The notes under the pieces were generated by a model. It was not told the DNA's origin, searched no databases, and was given only the letters and a program-made list of their open reading frames with translations. Position numbers and translations under genes: made by a program. 64,000 nt of DNA. Source: Ravibacter sp964559125. Its GTDB lineage: Bacteria > Bacteroidota > Bacteroidia > Cytophagales > Spirosomataceae. Shown in pieces: positions 36,614 to 46,300 of this stretch (position 1 is the stretch's first letter; the number at the start of each line of letters is the position of its first letter). Location of the stretch: positions 8,575-72,574 of the forward strand of contig CAZLGW010000029.1 of the NCBI GenBank assembly GCA_964559125.1, written 5' to 3'.

Positions 36614-37393
36614 ATGAACGTCAAAGAATTACTCAGCCTGAAAGGCAAGATCATACTGGTAACCGGCGGTTCCGGAAATTACGGCAAATGCATGGTAGAA
36701 GGCCTGGCAGAAGCCGATGCGACCGTCATTACTTCCTCGCGGGACGCCGCCTCTGCCCAAAGTACTGCGCTGGAAATGCAGAGAAAGGGCCTGGACGTAC
36801 ATCCTGCCGTCGTAGACCAGGGAAGCCCGGAATCCGTACGGGAGATCGTCGCCTTTATCCGCGAAAAATTCGGCCGCCTCGACGGCTTTGTGAACAACGC
36901 CGTATCGCGCCCCATGAAAGGTTACCATGCACCTATTGAGCAGTTTGCCGAATCCATGCAGGTAAATGCCACCGGGATGATGGATCTGCTCCGCCAGATG
37001 ACCGGCCTGATCGTCGAAAGCGGGGGAGGCAGCGTGGTCAACATTGCCTCCATGATGGGAATGTTCGGCCCCGATCTCAGTAACTACGAAGGAACCACTA
37101 ATATGGGAGACCTCCCTCCCGATTACTTTTTCCATAATGCCGGGCTCATCAACATTACCCGTTTTATGGCCAAGATGAACGCCGGAAAGAATATCCGGTT
37201 TAATTGTATCAGCCCTGGAGGACTGTTTAATAATCAACCCCAGGCTTTTCTCGACAACTATTGTAAGAAGGTGCCGCTCCGGCGTATGGCCGACCGAGAT
37301 GATATCAAAGGATTGGTCGTGCTGCTATGCTCTGATGCCGGAGCTTATATCAACGGCGAAAATATTCTGATGGATGGCGGGTTGAATGCTTGA
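36614..37393 (+). CDS. Short-chain dehydrogenase/reductase with altered catalytic lysine
   Basis: This 259-residue SDR-fold protein has the cofactor loop TGGSGNYG (about 17-24), VNNAVS in place of NNAG, Ser146 in VVNIASMMG, Tyr171 in PPDYFFHNAG and the C-terminal ENILMDGG. The residue four after Tyr171 is Asn175 (codon AAT), not the lysine that lowers the tyrosine pKa in classical SDRs. The SDR at 27784 in the same series keeps its lysine. The protein may have reduced or different activity, or another residue compensates. Confidence 0.87.
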   Translation: MNVKELLSLKGKIILVTGGSGNYGKCMVEGLAEADATVITSSRDAASAQSTALEMQRKGLDVHPAVVDQGSPESVREIVAFIREKFGRLDGFVNNAVSRPMKGYHAPIEQFAESMQVNATGMMDLLRQMTGLIVESGGGSVVNIASMMGMFGPDLSNYEGTTNMGDLPPDYFFHNAGLINITRFMAKMNAGKNIRFNCISPGGLFNNQPQAFLDNYCKKVPLRRMADRDDIKGLVVLLCSDAGAYINGENILMDGGLNA

Positions 37394-37428
37394 GTTGTAT
37401 ATTTGTCTCACAAAGCAATCACTTTATT

Positions 37429-39900
37429 ATGCGTCTTAAACTCTTTGCCGGAGCAGCCCTACTTTCCTTCTCCTGCTCAACACAAGAACAGGAAACTTCC
37501 TCCCCTCCACCTTCTTTCAGCGGAATATACCCGCATCTTGCGATGTACAATTCAGAACCTGAATGCGGCACCGGTGCGGTAGTACCCTGGGCAGACAGGC
37601 TCTGGGTGATCACTTACGGGCCGCATGTTCCGTTCGGCTCCGACGATAAGCTGTATGAAATTACACCCGATCTGCAGCAGATCGTGAGGGAGGAAAGCAT
37701 CGGTGGCACGCCCGCCAACCGGATGATTCACCAGGAAAGCAACCAGCTCTTTATAGGCCCTTATGCGATAGATGCGCAGAGAAACGTGCGTGCGATCCCA
37801 TATGACAAGATGCCCGGGCGCCCCACCGGCAATGCCAGGCACCTTACCGATCCTTCAGGCAAAATTTATTACGCAAGCATGGAAGAAGGGTTTTATGAAG
37901 TGGATGTAAAAACACTGGAACCCACGCTTCTCTACGAAGATATCAACGTGATCAATAAAAGGGGGAAGGATGTTCCCTCCGGCCTGCCGGTGGCCAGCCT
38001 CGACGGAGCTCACGGTAAAGGCCTTTATTCCGGGCAGGGGGTGCTGATCTATACCAACAACGGGGAAACCGGGCCGAAAGCGCTTGAACAGTTCGATATA
38101 GAATCCGGTTCGCTCTCGGAATGGGACGGCAAAACCTGGAAAACAGTACGCCGCAACCAGTTTGTGGAAGTCACCGGGCCGGGCGGCATACACGGGAGCG
38201 CCAACCCGGAAACAGACCCTATCTGGACCACCGGATGGGATCACAAATCCGTATTGCTGGGGGTACGCGAGTCGGGTAAATGGTTTTTTTACCGGCTTCC
38301 CAAGGCAAGTCACAGCTACGACGGAGCCCACGGATGGAACACCGAATGGCCGCGTATCCGCGATGTAGGTACTCCCGGGAACCCCGACTACCTCATGACC
38401 ATGCATGGCCTGTTCTGGAAATTCCCGGGGCAGTTTACCTCCTCCAATTCAGCCGGCATCCGGCCCCGCTCCGCCTACCTGAAAGTAATCGCCGACTATA
38501 CCCGCTGGAAAGACCAGCTCGTATTCGGATGTGATGACTCCGCACAGAAAGAATTCCTGAACAAACGCAAACTAAAAGGCGGCATCGAGGGTCCCGGGCA
38601 ATCTAATTCCAATTTATGGTTTACCTCTGTCGATCAGCCTGATCTGCTCGGACCCAATACGGCCGAAGGCGCCGTCTGGATCTCCGAAAACGTTCCGGCC
38701 GGACAGGCTTCCGAGCCTTTCCTTTTCGCCGGGTGGGACCAGCGTTCGGCCTGGCTGGCCAACGAGGGAAAACAGGAAGTGGAATTCACTTTTGAGGCAG
38801 ACAAAAACGGCGATAATCAATGGACGGAGCTGCTGAAAATAAAGCTTGCCGGAGGCAGTCAGCAGAATATTGTATTCAGCTCCAAACAAAAAGGCGAGTG
38901 GGTACGTGTAAAAACCAGTCAGCCGACGAAAGCTACGCTTCACTTTTCGTATACCGATACCGGCCGGTTCAAATCGAAAAAGGACCAGTTGTTTGAAGGT
39001 CTGGCCCGGAACAACGCTGATTCCTACCAGGGAGGCCTGCTTTATGGCCTGGGAGACGATCGCCGTACTCTCGGCATACTGGCCGGGAATATTGCCGGCG
39101 GGAAGTTCGGGGAAACCGGGTACTACGAACTGGATGCCCGGATGAACCTGGTGAAGAAAGATGATCCTGAAATGGCATCCTTTATCAGGGAGAAATTCGC
39201 GATTCCTTCCAGTGTTGTAACTGTAGAGACATCCTCGGTGCTGGTTGTGGACGATAAAGGCCGCAGGTGGAGGCTTCCGCTCGGGAACTCCGCCCTTACC
39301 GGACTGACCAACCAGGCGCTTTCCAGGATATGCCGGGAAGTAGCTACCGAACGCGACCTGCTCAATCTCCACGGCACTTTCTATGAACTGCCGGCAGAAA
39401 ACGCCGACGGTTTTGCCAAAGTAAGGCCTGTAGCCACCCACAACCTCCCCATTCATGACTACGCTTCTTACAGGGGGTTGCTCATTATGACAGGTGTGGA
39501 AAACGGGAAAAGCAATAATTCAAGGATCATCCGCTCCGACGACGGTGCCGCCAGCGTATGGGCCGGAACGATCGACGACCTCTGGGAATTCGGAAAGCCC
39601 GTGGGTGAAGGCGGCCCGTGGAAAGACAGCCGGGTTAAACCCGGCATTCCTTCAGATCCTTACCTGATCGGCTTCTACGACAAGAAAAGCATGAAGCTTT
39701 CCCATAACAGTCCGCAGGCCGTTACTTTTAAAATCCAGGTAGAACCCATCGGTCATGGCCCCTGGATGAATTACAAAGAAGTATCGGTCAAAAGCGGCGA
39801 AACGTTTGAATTTACCTTTCCCGAAGGATTCCAGTCGCGATGGATCCGGTTTGTATCAGACCGCGATTGCGAAGCGACGGCATGGCTGAGCTATAAGTAA
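37429..39900 (+). CDS. Large exported lipoprotein of unknown function, probable beta-propeller
   Basis: This 823-residue protein starts MRLKLFAGAALLSFSCSTQE, a lipoprotein signal with Cys16. The first part reads as a propeller (VPWADRLWVITYGPHVPFGS; LYEITPDLQQIV; GKIYYASMEEGFYEVDVKTL), and a second beta-rich half is followed by a C-terminal sandwich. I do not recognise a family or catalytic residues. The ATG at 37429 is taken because it starts the leader directly. It closes the long catabolic series and is followed by a cluster of palindromes, so it may be a surface glycan-binding or cleaving protein. Confidence 0.65.
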   Translation: MRLKLFAGAALLSFSCSTQEQETSSPPPSFSGIYPHLAMYNSEPECGTGAVVPWADRLWVITYGPHVPFGSDDKLYEITPDLQQIVREESIGGTPANRMIHQESNQLFIGPYAIDAQRNVRAIPYDKMPGRPTGNARHLTDPSGKIYYASMEEGFYEVDVKTLEPTLLYEDINVINKRGKDVPSGLPVASLDGAHGKGLYSGQGVLIYTNNGETGPKALEQFDIESGSLSEWDGKTWKTVRRNQFVEVTGPGGIHGSANPETDPIWTTGWDHKSVLLGVRESGKWFFYRLPKASHSYDGAHGWNTEWPRIRDVGTPGNPDYLMTMHGLFWKFPGQFTSSNSAGIRPRSAYLKVIADYTRWKDQLVFGCDDSAQKEFLNKRKLKGGIEGPGQSNSNLWFTSVDQPDLLGPNTAEGAVWISENVPAGQASEPFLFAGWDQRSAWLANEGKQEVEFTFEADKNGDNQWTELLKIKLAGGSQQNIVFSSKQKGEWVRVKTSQPTKATLHFSYTDTGRFKSKKDQLFEGLARNNADSYQGGLLYGLGDDRRTLGILAGNIAGGKFGETGYYELDARMNLVKKDDPEMASFIREKFAIPSSVVTVETSSVLVVDDKGRRWRLPLGNSALTGLTNQALSRICREVATERDLLNLHGTFYELPAENADGFAKVRPVATHNLPIHDYASYRGLLIMTGVENGKSNNSRIIRSDDGAASVWAGTIDDLWEFGKPVGEGGPWKDSRVKPGIPSDPYLIGFYDKKSMKLSHNSPQAVTFKIQVEPIGHGPWMNYKEVSVKSGETFEFTFPEGFQSRWIRFVSDRDCEATAWLSYK

Positions 39901-39909
39901 GGCTCTCCC

Positions 39910-40012
39910 CCGTCTTCAGACGGCGGGAGGGTGATATCCGGTCTCCGACCGGTTTAATCGCCACAATAACCGGTCACAGACCGGCCTTCGCACTTCCTCC
40001 GTCTTCAGACGG
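39910..40012. repeat. Four-palindrome cluster in A-B-B'-A order
   Basis: CCGTCTTCAGACGG occurs at 39910-39923 and 39999-40012. Between them are CCGGTCTCCGACCGG (39938-39952) and CCGGTCACAGACCGG (39970-39984). The flanks (GGCTCTCCC before, GGGAAGAGC after) are also complementary, so the whole ~120 bases can fold into a large imperfect hairpin of hairpins. It lies between the end of the catabolic series and the regulator gene. Confidence 0.8.
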
Positions 40013-40050
40013 GGAAGAGCATGGAAATTTTATAACATCTCAAAAAATAT

Positions 40051-40070
40051 CATTGGTCTAGTCTGGTTTG
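40051..40070 (+). promoter_or_regulatory. Candidate operator upstream of the GntR gene
   Basis: Two adjacent decamers, CATTGGTCTA and GTCTGGTTTG, resemble the TAYTGGTYTG motif that also precedes the operons at 41335 and 43384. It overlaps the expected -33 region of the regulator's promoter, as an autoregulatory site would. Confidence 0.45.
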
Positions 40071-40093
40071 TCTTACTTCGTAAAAATTATTTC

Positions 40094-40101
40094 TATTTTT
40101 G
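40094..40101 (+). promoter_or_regulatory. Promoter -7 box TATTTTTG of the GntR gene
   Basis: An exact TAnnTTTG match. It predicts a transcript start near 40107, which excludes an in-frame TTG at 40099 as the translation start. Confidence 0.5.
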
Positions 40102-40137
40102 TTCAAAATTCAGGTCCAATCCAACCGCCGCCCGTCA

Positions 40138-41148
40138 GTGAACCAGGAGTATACTATTCAGGACAAAGCCAGGATGAAATATCTGCAGCTGGCGGAGTCG
40201 ATCATCACGCAGATCAAAAACGGCGAACTTAATATCGGCGACCAGCTCCCTTCCGTCAATCAATTGTCGTCGTCATACGCGATGAGCAAGAGCACGGTCC
40301 TGATGGGTTTGAATCATTTAAGCGAGAAGGGGATAATTGAAGCAGTATACCGGAAAGGATACTTTGTGAGGAAAAGCAGCGTGGACCACGATTACCGCAT
40401 TTTCTTCCTCATGGACAAGATCACGGTTTTCAAAGAAGAGCTCTACCAGGCCTTTTTCAACAAACTGAAAGACCAGGCCGACATAGACGTATATTTCCAC
40501 AATCACAACTACCGTATCTTCGAAAGGCTTATCCTCGAAAACCTGCATAACTATACGCATTTCGTAATTATTCCGATCCTGAAAGAAGATGTAACCGGTA
40601 TCCTCAACCAGATCCCTTCCGATAAAAGGATCATTCTCGACTGGAACCAGGAAGGACTGACTGGCAACTATTCGGCAGTTTACCAGGATTTTGCAGGAGA
40701 TCTCTATTCCGCTCTCCGCGAAGTACGCAACCGCATTGAAAAGTACAGGCGCCTGGTACTGGTGCTTCCCGATAATATTTACTATGGCCACCTTGTAAGA
40801 GAAGGATTTGAAAAGTACTGCACCGAATTCGGACAGCCCAGTGCGATTATATCCAAGGTAGACGGGGATCATTTTTCTGTGGGAGACGTCTATATTACGC
40901 TTAACCGCTACGATATAGACGATGTAAATATAATCAAGGAAATCCACAAGCGCAGGCTGCAGCTGGGGAAAGACGTAGGATTGATTTCCTATAATGATCT
41001 CTATATGAAGGAAGTGCTGGAAGGAGGCATTACGGTGATCAGTGCCGATTTTACCCGGATGGGGGAAGAAGCCGCCGCCCTGATCAACGAAAACAGGATT
41101 GCAAAGATCAAGAGCCCGAGTAAGCTGATTATCCGTTCGTCTTTGTAA
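40138..41148 (+). CDS. GntR-family regulator with sugar-binding (periplasmic-binding-protein-like) domain
   Basis: This transcriptional regulator has about 336 residues. The N-terminal winged helix is classical GntR (KYLQLAESIITQIKNGELNI, GDQLPSVNQLSSSYAMSKST, KGYFVRK). The C-terminal two-thirds (RIFFLMDKITVFKEELYQAF; VLVLPDNIYYGHLVREGF; DVGLISYNDLYMKEVL) resembles a LacI/ribose-binding fold, as in AraR-type regulators, so the ligand is probably a sugar. The GTG at 40138 is preferred because YTIQDKARMKYLQLAES belongs to the domain and the promoter box covers the earlier TTG; ATG at 40174 is the alternative. Likely targets are itself and the operons at 41335 and 43384. Confidence 0.85.
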   Translation: MNQEYTIQDKARMKYLQLAESIITQIKNGELNIGDQLPSVNQLSSSYAMSKSTVLMGLNHLSEKGIIEAVYRKGYFVRKSSVDHDYRIFFLMDKITVFKEELYQAFFNKLKDQADIDVYFHNHNYRIFERLILENLHNYTHFVIIPILKEDVTGILNQIPSDKRIILDWNQEGLTGNYSAVYQDFAGDLYSALREVRNRIEKYRRLVLVLPDNIYYGHLVREGFEKYCTEFGQPSAIISKVDGDHFSVGDVYITLNRYDIDDVNIIKEIHKRRLQLGKDVGLISYNDLYMKEVLEGGITVISADFTRMGEEAAALINENRIAKIKSPSKLIIRSSL

Positions 41149-41166
41149 ATATTTTTTATTGATCTG

Positions 41167-41186
41167 TACTGGTTTGTATTGGTTTG
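41167..41186 (+). promoter_or_regulatory. Candidate GntR operator, tandem decamers
   Basis: TACTGGTTTG (41167-41176) is followed without a gap by TATTGGTTTG (41177-41186). It lies just after the regulator gene, about 150 bases before the next operon. Confidence 0.5.
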
Positions 41187-41283
41187 GTTGATAATGTTGA
41201 TATATTTGTGTCTGATATTATCAAAATCAGATTTTATAGTACGAATCATTAGACATTTTATTAAAGGTTTGATTTTTTCTATA

Positions 41284-41293
41284 TACTGGTTTG
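41284..41293 (+). promoter_or_regulatory. Candidate GntR operator before the BNR-like/esterase operon
   Basis: TACTGGTTTG, identical to the site at 41167, is followed by GTCTGTTCT. A near-match -7 box AATCTTTG (41319-41326) lies 26 bases downstream and only 8 bases before the ATG at 41335, so the site would cover the -33 region and the mRNA would be nearly leaderless. Confidence 0.5.
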
Positions 41294-41334
41294 GTCTGTT
41301 CTATATATGTTTATATTAAATCTTTGTCTAAGCT

Positions 41335-42504
41335 ATGAGGTACAACCGTTTTCCCGGCACTGCTCTGTTCTTGACTTTTTTTACCGGGATAGCCCTGAAC
41401 CTGCCTGCGCAGGATAAAAGCCTGTTTACGATTCCTCAAACCGTTACTTCTCAAACCCTGCTGGCACACAAAGACCTGGAAGGAAAAAACTATCTGGCTT
41501 TTCCTGCTCTGCTGAGACTGAGCGACGATAAAGTGCTGATCACCTTTAAGCGTGGCACCTCCCACGGTTCGGACCGGGAAGCCGATTGTGACGCACTTGT
41601 GTTTAATACGGTAACCAACCGGGTAGCTGATCATTTTACGCTGGGGAGCATTCCTGCAAAAAAATTCCAGCTGACCGTCCCGGTGAAAACCGCCGACGGC
41701 ACCGTTCGCCTGTATACCGATATGCAGAACCAGGGGCAGGATAACAAGAATTATCGCGTAGGCATGTATTATTCTACCCTGAAAAGAGACGGCAAAAGCG
41801 CGGAAGAATGGAAACGGCTGCCTGAGATAGACGGGATTGAATACGGGTATCCGTTCGATTTTATAGTAGAGGGAAAAACCGTCTATATGCTGGCTATGTC
41901 TTTCGGATATCGCCCGGGAAACACGTGGTCGGTAGCGGTGCTGCGTTCGGACGACGGAGCCGCTACCTGGAAGTTTGTAAAGGATATTACGGCAGCGTTG
42001 GGCGGAGGACCCATGAACGAAAGCAGCTTCGTAAGAACGGGCAATGACTTTCTTATCGTTTGCAGGGGGTATCCCGGGCAAAGCACCCGAATCGCCAGGT
42101 TCGATCGGCAGTTTAACCTGTTGAAGGTAGCCGATCTCACAGGGGGCGACAAAGCGCTGAGCAACTACATCGGGTGGCCGCGTATCTTTCTACGCGACGG
42201 GCAGGCGTATGTGCTCGGCAGGGTCTGGCCCAATCTGCCGGATCGGCCGCTTTCTTCTAACGGTATGAAAGACAGCAGGCTCGGGCTGATCCGTATAGAC
42301 CCGGAATCACTGGCTGTGACAAACGTGTCGCTGCTGGACAATGCCGAAGGCCTGCTCCCGGTTAAGGACGCTTATTACGCAGCACCTTACTGGCAGACAG
42401 CCGGCGGCGAGACCTGGTTCAATACGATCACCTATCGTTCGCTGGGAGGAGCCGAAGCGCCTGATATTATCCGTCTTGCGTTCTTGTGGGATGAAGTAAA
42501 ATAA
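41335..42504 (+). CDS. Exported BNR-like propeller protein
   Basis: This 389-residue secreted protein has a signal peptide ending near LNLPAQ (residue 25). A single clear Asp-box (LRSDDGAATWKF) and the motif PMNESSFVRTGNDFLIVCRG resemble the exported BNR protein at 24821 (FNESS). FPALLRLSDDKVLITFKRGT (about 56-75) resembles the opening strand of sialidase-like domains. Fewer Asp-boxes make the sialidase label weak; a related propeller hydrolase or lyase is possible. It starts a two-gene operon with the esterase 2 bases downstream. Confidence 0.68.
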   Translation: MRYNRFPGTALFLTFFTGIALNLPAQDKSLFTIPQTVTSQTLLAHKDLEGKNYLAFPALLRLSDDKVLITFKRGTSHGSDREADCDALVFNTVTNRVADHFTLGSIPAKKFQLTVPVKTADGTVRLYTDMQNQGQDNKNYRVGMYYSTLKRDGKSAEEWKRLPEIDGIEYGYPFDFIVEGKTVYMLAMSFGYRPGNTWSVAVLRSDDGAATWKFVKDITAALGGGPMNESSFVRTGNDFLIVCRGYPGQSTRIARFDRQFNLLKVADLTGGDKALSNYIGWPRIFLRDGQAYVLGRVWPNLPDRPLSSNGMKDSRLGLIRIDPESLAVTNVSLLDNAEGLLPVKDAYYAAPYWQTAGGETWFNTITYRSLGGAEAPDIIRLAFLWDEVK

Positions 42505-42506
42505 AA

Positions 42507-43277
42507 ATGGGCAGATACCTGGTTTCCTTTCTTTCAATACTTTGGCCGGTTTTTGGCCGTGCTCAGGAAGTCTCCGAGCGGTTCGAATACCTGGACGGCC
42601 GCCTGGTCTACATTGCGTGGAAAGGGGAAAAACCTGCCAGGCCTGCTGCCGTATTGTTGGCCCTTCACGGCAGCGGAAGGTCGGCTGACAGCTATGCGTC
42701 GACTGGTGCCCAAAGCGTTCCGTTTTATGTACACCAGAGAGACCTCGCCTTAACGGCCGGCTATTTGTTCGTATCGATATCCAACGGGAAAGACACCTGG
42801 GGTACCGACGAAGGCATGAACGCCATCCTGAACCTGGTCAGCTTTGTGAAAAAAGAGTATGAAGTGAAAGAAAAATGGACACTCTGGGCCAGCTCGGCCG
42901 GCGGCGTCATGCTGGGCCGTATCATAAAGGAGAGCCCCGGCCTGGTCTGTAAAGCGGTAGGCACCTTTCCTGTCTATGATCTGAAAGATAGCTACCAGAA
43001 TCTGAAAAGCGCAAGAGAAGCCTGGACATCGGCCGAAGCTTTCAGCAAAATCGACCCTTCGGCTTATCCGGAGGCCTTTGCCGGGATACCCTATCTGGTC
43101 TTCCATGGAAGTGATGATAAGGCTGTACCTCTTGAAAAACACTCGGTTCGGCTTCAGAAAGAAGTAAATGCATTGGGAGGAAAAGTATCCCTGCAGGTAG
43201 TCCCCGGCGGCCACAGTACTCAGAACTTCAGTCTCTATAACGACGACCTCATACTGGAATTTCTCCGCGCACCTTAA
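42507..43277 (+). CDS. Exported alpha/beta-hydrolase (esterase)
   Basis: This 256-residue serine hydrolase has a signal peptide ending near GRAQ (residue 20). HGSGRSADSY (54-63) is the oxyanion loop, the nucleophile is Ser130 in WASSAGGVM (a GxSxG variant), the acid is Asp203 or Asp204 in HGSDDKAVP, and the base is His236 in VPGGHSTQN. The fold resembles PHB-depolymerase/feruloyl-esterase-like enzymes. Coupled to the BNR-like gene, it may remove an ester substituent. Confidence 0.82.
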   Translation: MGRYLVSFLSILWPVFGRAQEVSERFEYLDGRLVYIAWKGEKPARPAAVLLALHGSGRSADSYASTGAQSVPFYVHQRDLALTAGYLFVSISNGKDTWGTDEGMNAILNLVSFVKKEYEVKEKWTLWASSAGGVMLGRIIKESPGLVCKAVGTFPVYDLKDSYQNLKSAREAWTSAEAFSKIDPSAYPEAFAGIPYLVFHGSDDKAVPLEKHSVRLQKEVNALGGKVSLQVVPGGHSTQNFSLYNDDLILEFLRAP

Positions 43278-43333
43278 CAAGTTTTTTATATATAAGCCAT
43301 CTCAAATTCTACACACACTTATTTTCTGTTCTG

Positions 43334-43343
43334 TACTGGTCTG
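43334..43343 (+). promoter_or_regulatory. Candidate GntR operator before susC
   Basis: TACTGGTCTG, matching the TAYTGGTYTG motif at 41167 and 41284, lies 14 bases before a 7/8 match to the -7 box (TAGTTTTT, 43357-43364) and 41 bases before the SusC ATG. Confidence 0.5.
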
Positions 43344-43383
43344 TTTTAATCCCATTTAGTTTTTTAAACCCAATTTCTCGAAT

Positions 43384-46300
43384 ATGATGAAACCAGCACG
43401 ATTACTCCTTCGAAAAGGATGGAAAAACCGGCTACAGATCTTTGTTGCCGGCATCATGGTCAGTTTATGCAGCCTGGACATCTGTCTTGCACAGGCAGGC
43501 GACAGGCAGCAGGTATCCGGCAGGGTCACTTCTGCCGGCAACGGCGAAGCATTACCGGGCGTGAACGTGGTAGTGAAGGGAAGCACGACGGGTACCGTTA
43601 CCGATGTCTCCGGGAACTACCGGATCGAGGTATCAGGAAATAACCCGGTCCTTGTTTTTTCTTTCATAGGCTTTGAGCAGCAGGAAACAGAGGTTAACCG
43701 GCGGAGCGTTATCGATGTAAGACTGGAGGCTGACATACAATCGCTCGAACAGGTGGTGGTGATCGGCTACGGATCGCAGAAAAGCACGCGCGTGACCGCG
43801 GCAATTGCCAGTATAAAGGCCGCTGATCTGGAAGAACGTCCTGTAGGTCGCCTCGACCAGGCCCTGATGGGAAAACTCGCCGGGGTACAGGTTCAGCAAA
43901 CCAGCGGCTCCCCGGGGAAATCGCTGGATGTAAAAGTGAGGGGTACGAGCTCCATCAATTTTTCCAATACTCCCTTGTATGTGGTAGATGGCTTTCCCAT
44001 TTCGGGCGATCTCAACAACCTGAACACCCAGGATATCGAATCTATAGAAGTATTGAAAGATGCCGCATCCGCAGCTATCTATGGCTCAAGGGGTGCCAAC
44101 GGGGTGGTACTGATCACCACCAAAGCCGGTAAAGAGGGAAAGCCTGTCATCCAGTTCGACGTGTCCCACGGTCTGCAGACCCGCTTTAGCCGCTACGATG
44201 TGCTCAACAGGGATGAATGGATCGAATATGCCATCGAGGAAAGAAACAACAGCTGGGTACTGCAAGGGGGAAATGCCTCAGATCCCAATTCGGCGAGGCC
44301 TAATTCCAACTACTGGATAGATCCCGTATGGCTGACCGACCCAGGCTCGCTCCCGGACAACGACTGGCAGGACATCGTAGACCGTACCGCATCTGTCTCG
44401 AACTACCAGCTTTCAGCCTCTGCCTCGAACGATAAGTTCAAATATTATATATCCGGCAATTACTTCAACCAGGACGGTATTATCGTAGGATCCGATTTCA
44501 GAAGGATGAATTTCAGGGCTAATGTAGAATCAAAATTGTCGAAGATCGTCAACGTCGGGATCAACCTCTCGGCCGGAACTTCCGTCAGGAATGATCCGCG
44601 GGCCGACTGGAACGGCGGGCCTGTAAGCCGCTCTCACATCATGCCCCCGGTGGTGGGGATCACGCAGCAAACCGAAAACGGAGGATACTATCCCTATGTA
44701 CTTTCGGCCCTGATCAATCCGCTGGCTATGCTCAACGAGTATACCAATGAGATGAAATCCAAGCAGTTTCTTGTCAATACCTATGCAGATGTATTCCTGG
44801 CCCGGGGCCTTAAGCTACGCTCCTCATTCGGCACCGAACAGCGGTCAGAAGAAACGCTTTACTTCATTCCCAACAACATCAACCGGAACAACGGCGCCCA
44901 GGCTACCGCTTCCAACTCCGTTTTTGAAAGCTATCTTACGGAGCAACTGCTGACCTACAAGCTGACAAAATCCGCATGGGACCTGGACCTGCTCGGTGGG
45001 TTCTCCTACCAGGAAGCTAAATCGGGCAACTGGACCCTGACAAAAAGCGGGTTTGCCGACGATGAAGTCCGTACCCTCAATGCCGGAACGGTACTGAACT
45101 CCGGAAGCTCCGATAAAACACTCTGGAACCTGATGTCTTTCTTCGGGCGGGCCAACTTTTCTTTCAGGGACAAATACATGCTTGCCGCTACTATCCGGCG
45201 CGATGGTAGTTCCCGCTTCGGAAGAGACAACCGGTGGGGCTGGTTCCCGTCCGCATCGGCCGGATGGCGCGTTCTGGAAGAACCTTTTATGCAGGATATC
45301 AGCTGGTTATCGGAGATGAAGCTGCGCGCCAGCTATGGGGTCGCCGGCAATAATAACATCGGCAATTTCGCTTCCATCGGGACGCTGGGAGCATCCAATT
45401 ATGTCATCAGCGCCAGCCAGCAGAAAATTCCCGGTTATAGTCCTTCCTCATTCAGCAATACCATGCTGGGATGGGAGAAAACCACGACTACCGACATCGG
45501 CGTCGACCTCGGCATCTTCAGGAACCGGCTCCAGGTAGCATTTGACTATTATGTTGCCGACACAAAAGACCTGCTCCTGAATGTACAGATCCCGGAAGTG
45601 ACAGGCTATACGACCGCCCTGCAGAACATCGGGAAGGTCAGGAACCGCGGGGTGGAGCTTGAGCTTACTTCTCTCAATATCGATAAGGCCTTCAAATGGA
45701 CCTCCAGCTTTAATATCTCCGCAAACCGGAATAAAGTGCTCGAGCTGGGGCCGGACGGCAGTCCTGTTTACGGCACAAACGAAGGCTACAGGGTAACCAT
45801 TACGCAAATCGGCAAGCCCATCGGCAGCTATTACATGCTTGAGCAGGAAGGCGTATTCATGAACCAGGAAGAGCTGGATTCGCATCCGCATTACCTGAGA
45901 CAGAACGTAGGCGACATCAAATACCGGGACTACAACCAGGACGGTGTGATCAACCAGGACGATATTCACATCGTCGGCGACGCATTCCCCGATTATTTCT
46001 GGGGATTCAGGAACACTTTCTCCTATAAAGGATTTGACCTTTCTGTATTTATGGATGGGCAGCAGGGAGTAAATATCCTCAACATTGGCAGCAGGTCCAA
46101 TATGCAGTCGCGGCAGAATGTGTGGGGCATGTGGCGCGACCGCTGGCGCTCGCCCGAAAACCCCGGAAACGGAATGGTGCCCCGCGCCGCGGTTACCGAC
46201 AATATGACCACTGCTTCCAGCTTCTGGCTGTTTGACGGATCTTACTGGGCGATCCGAAATATCACGCTTGGCTACAACGTCCCGTCTGCCCTCACCGGGA

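Noticed and set aside
40099..40137. TTG at 40099 as the GntR regulator start
   Set aside because: It overlaps the TATTTTTG promoter box (40094-40101), so it would lie upstream of the transcript start.
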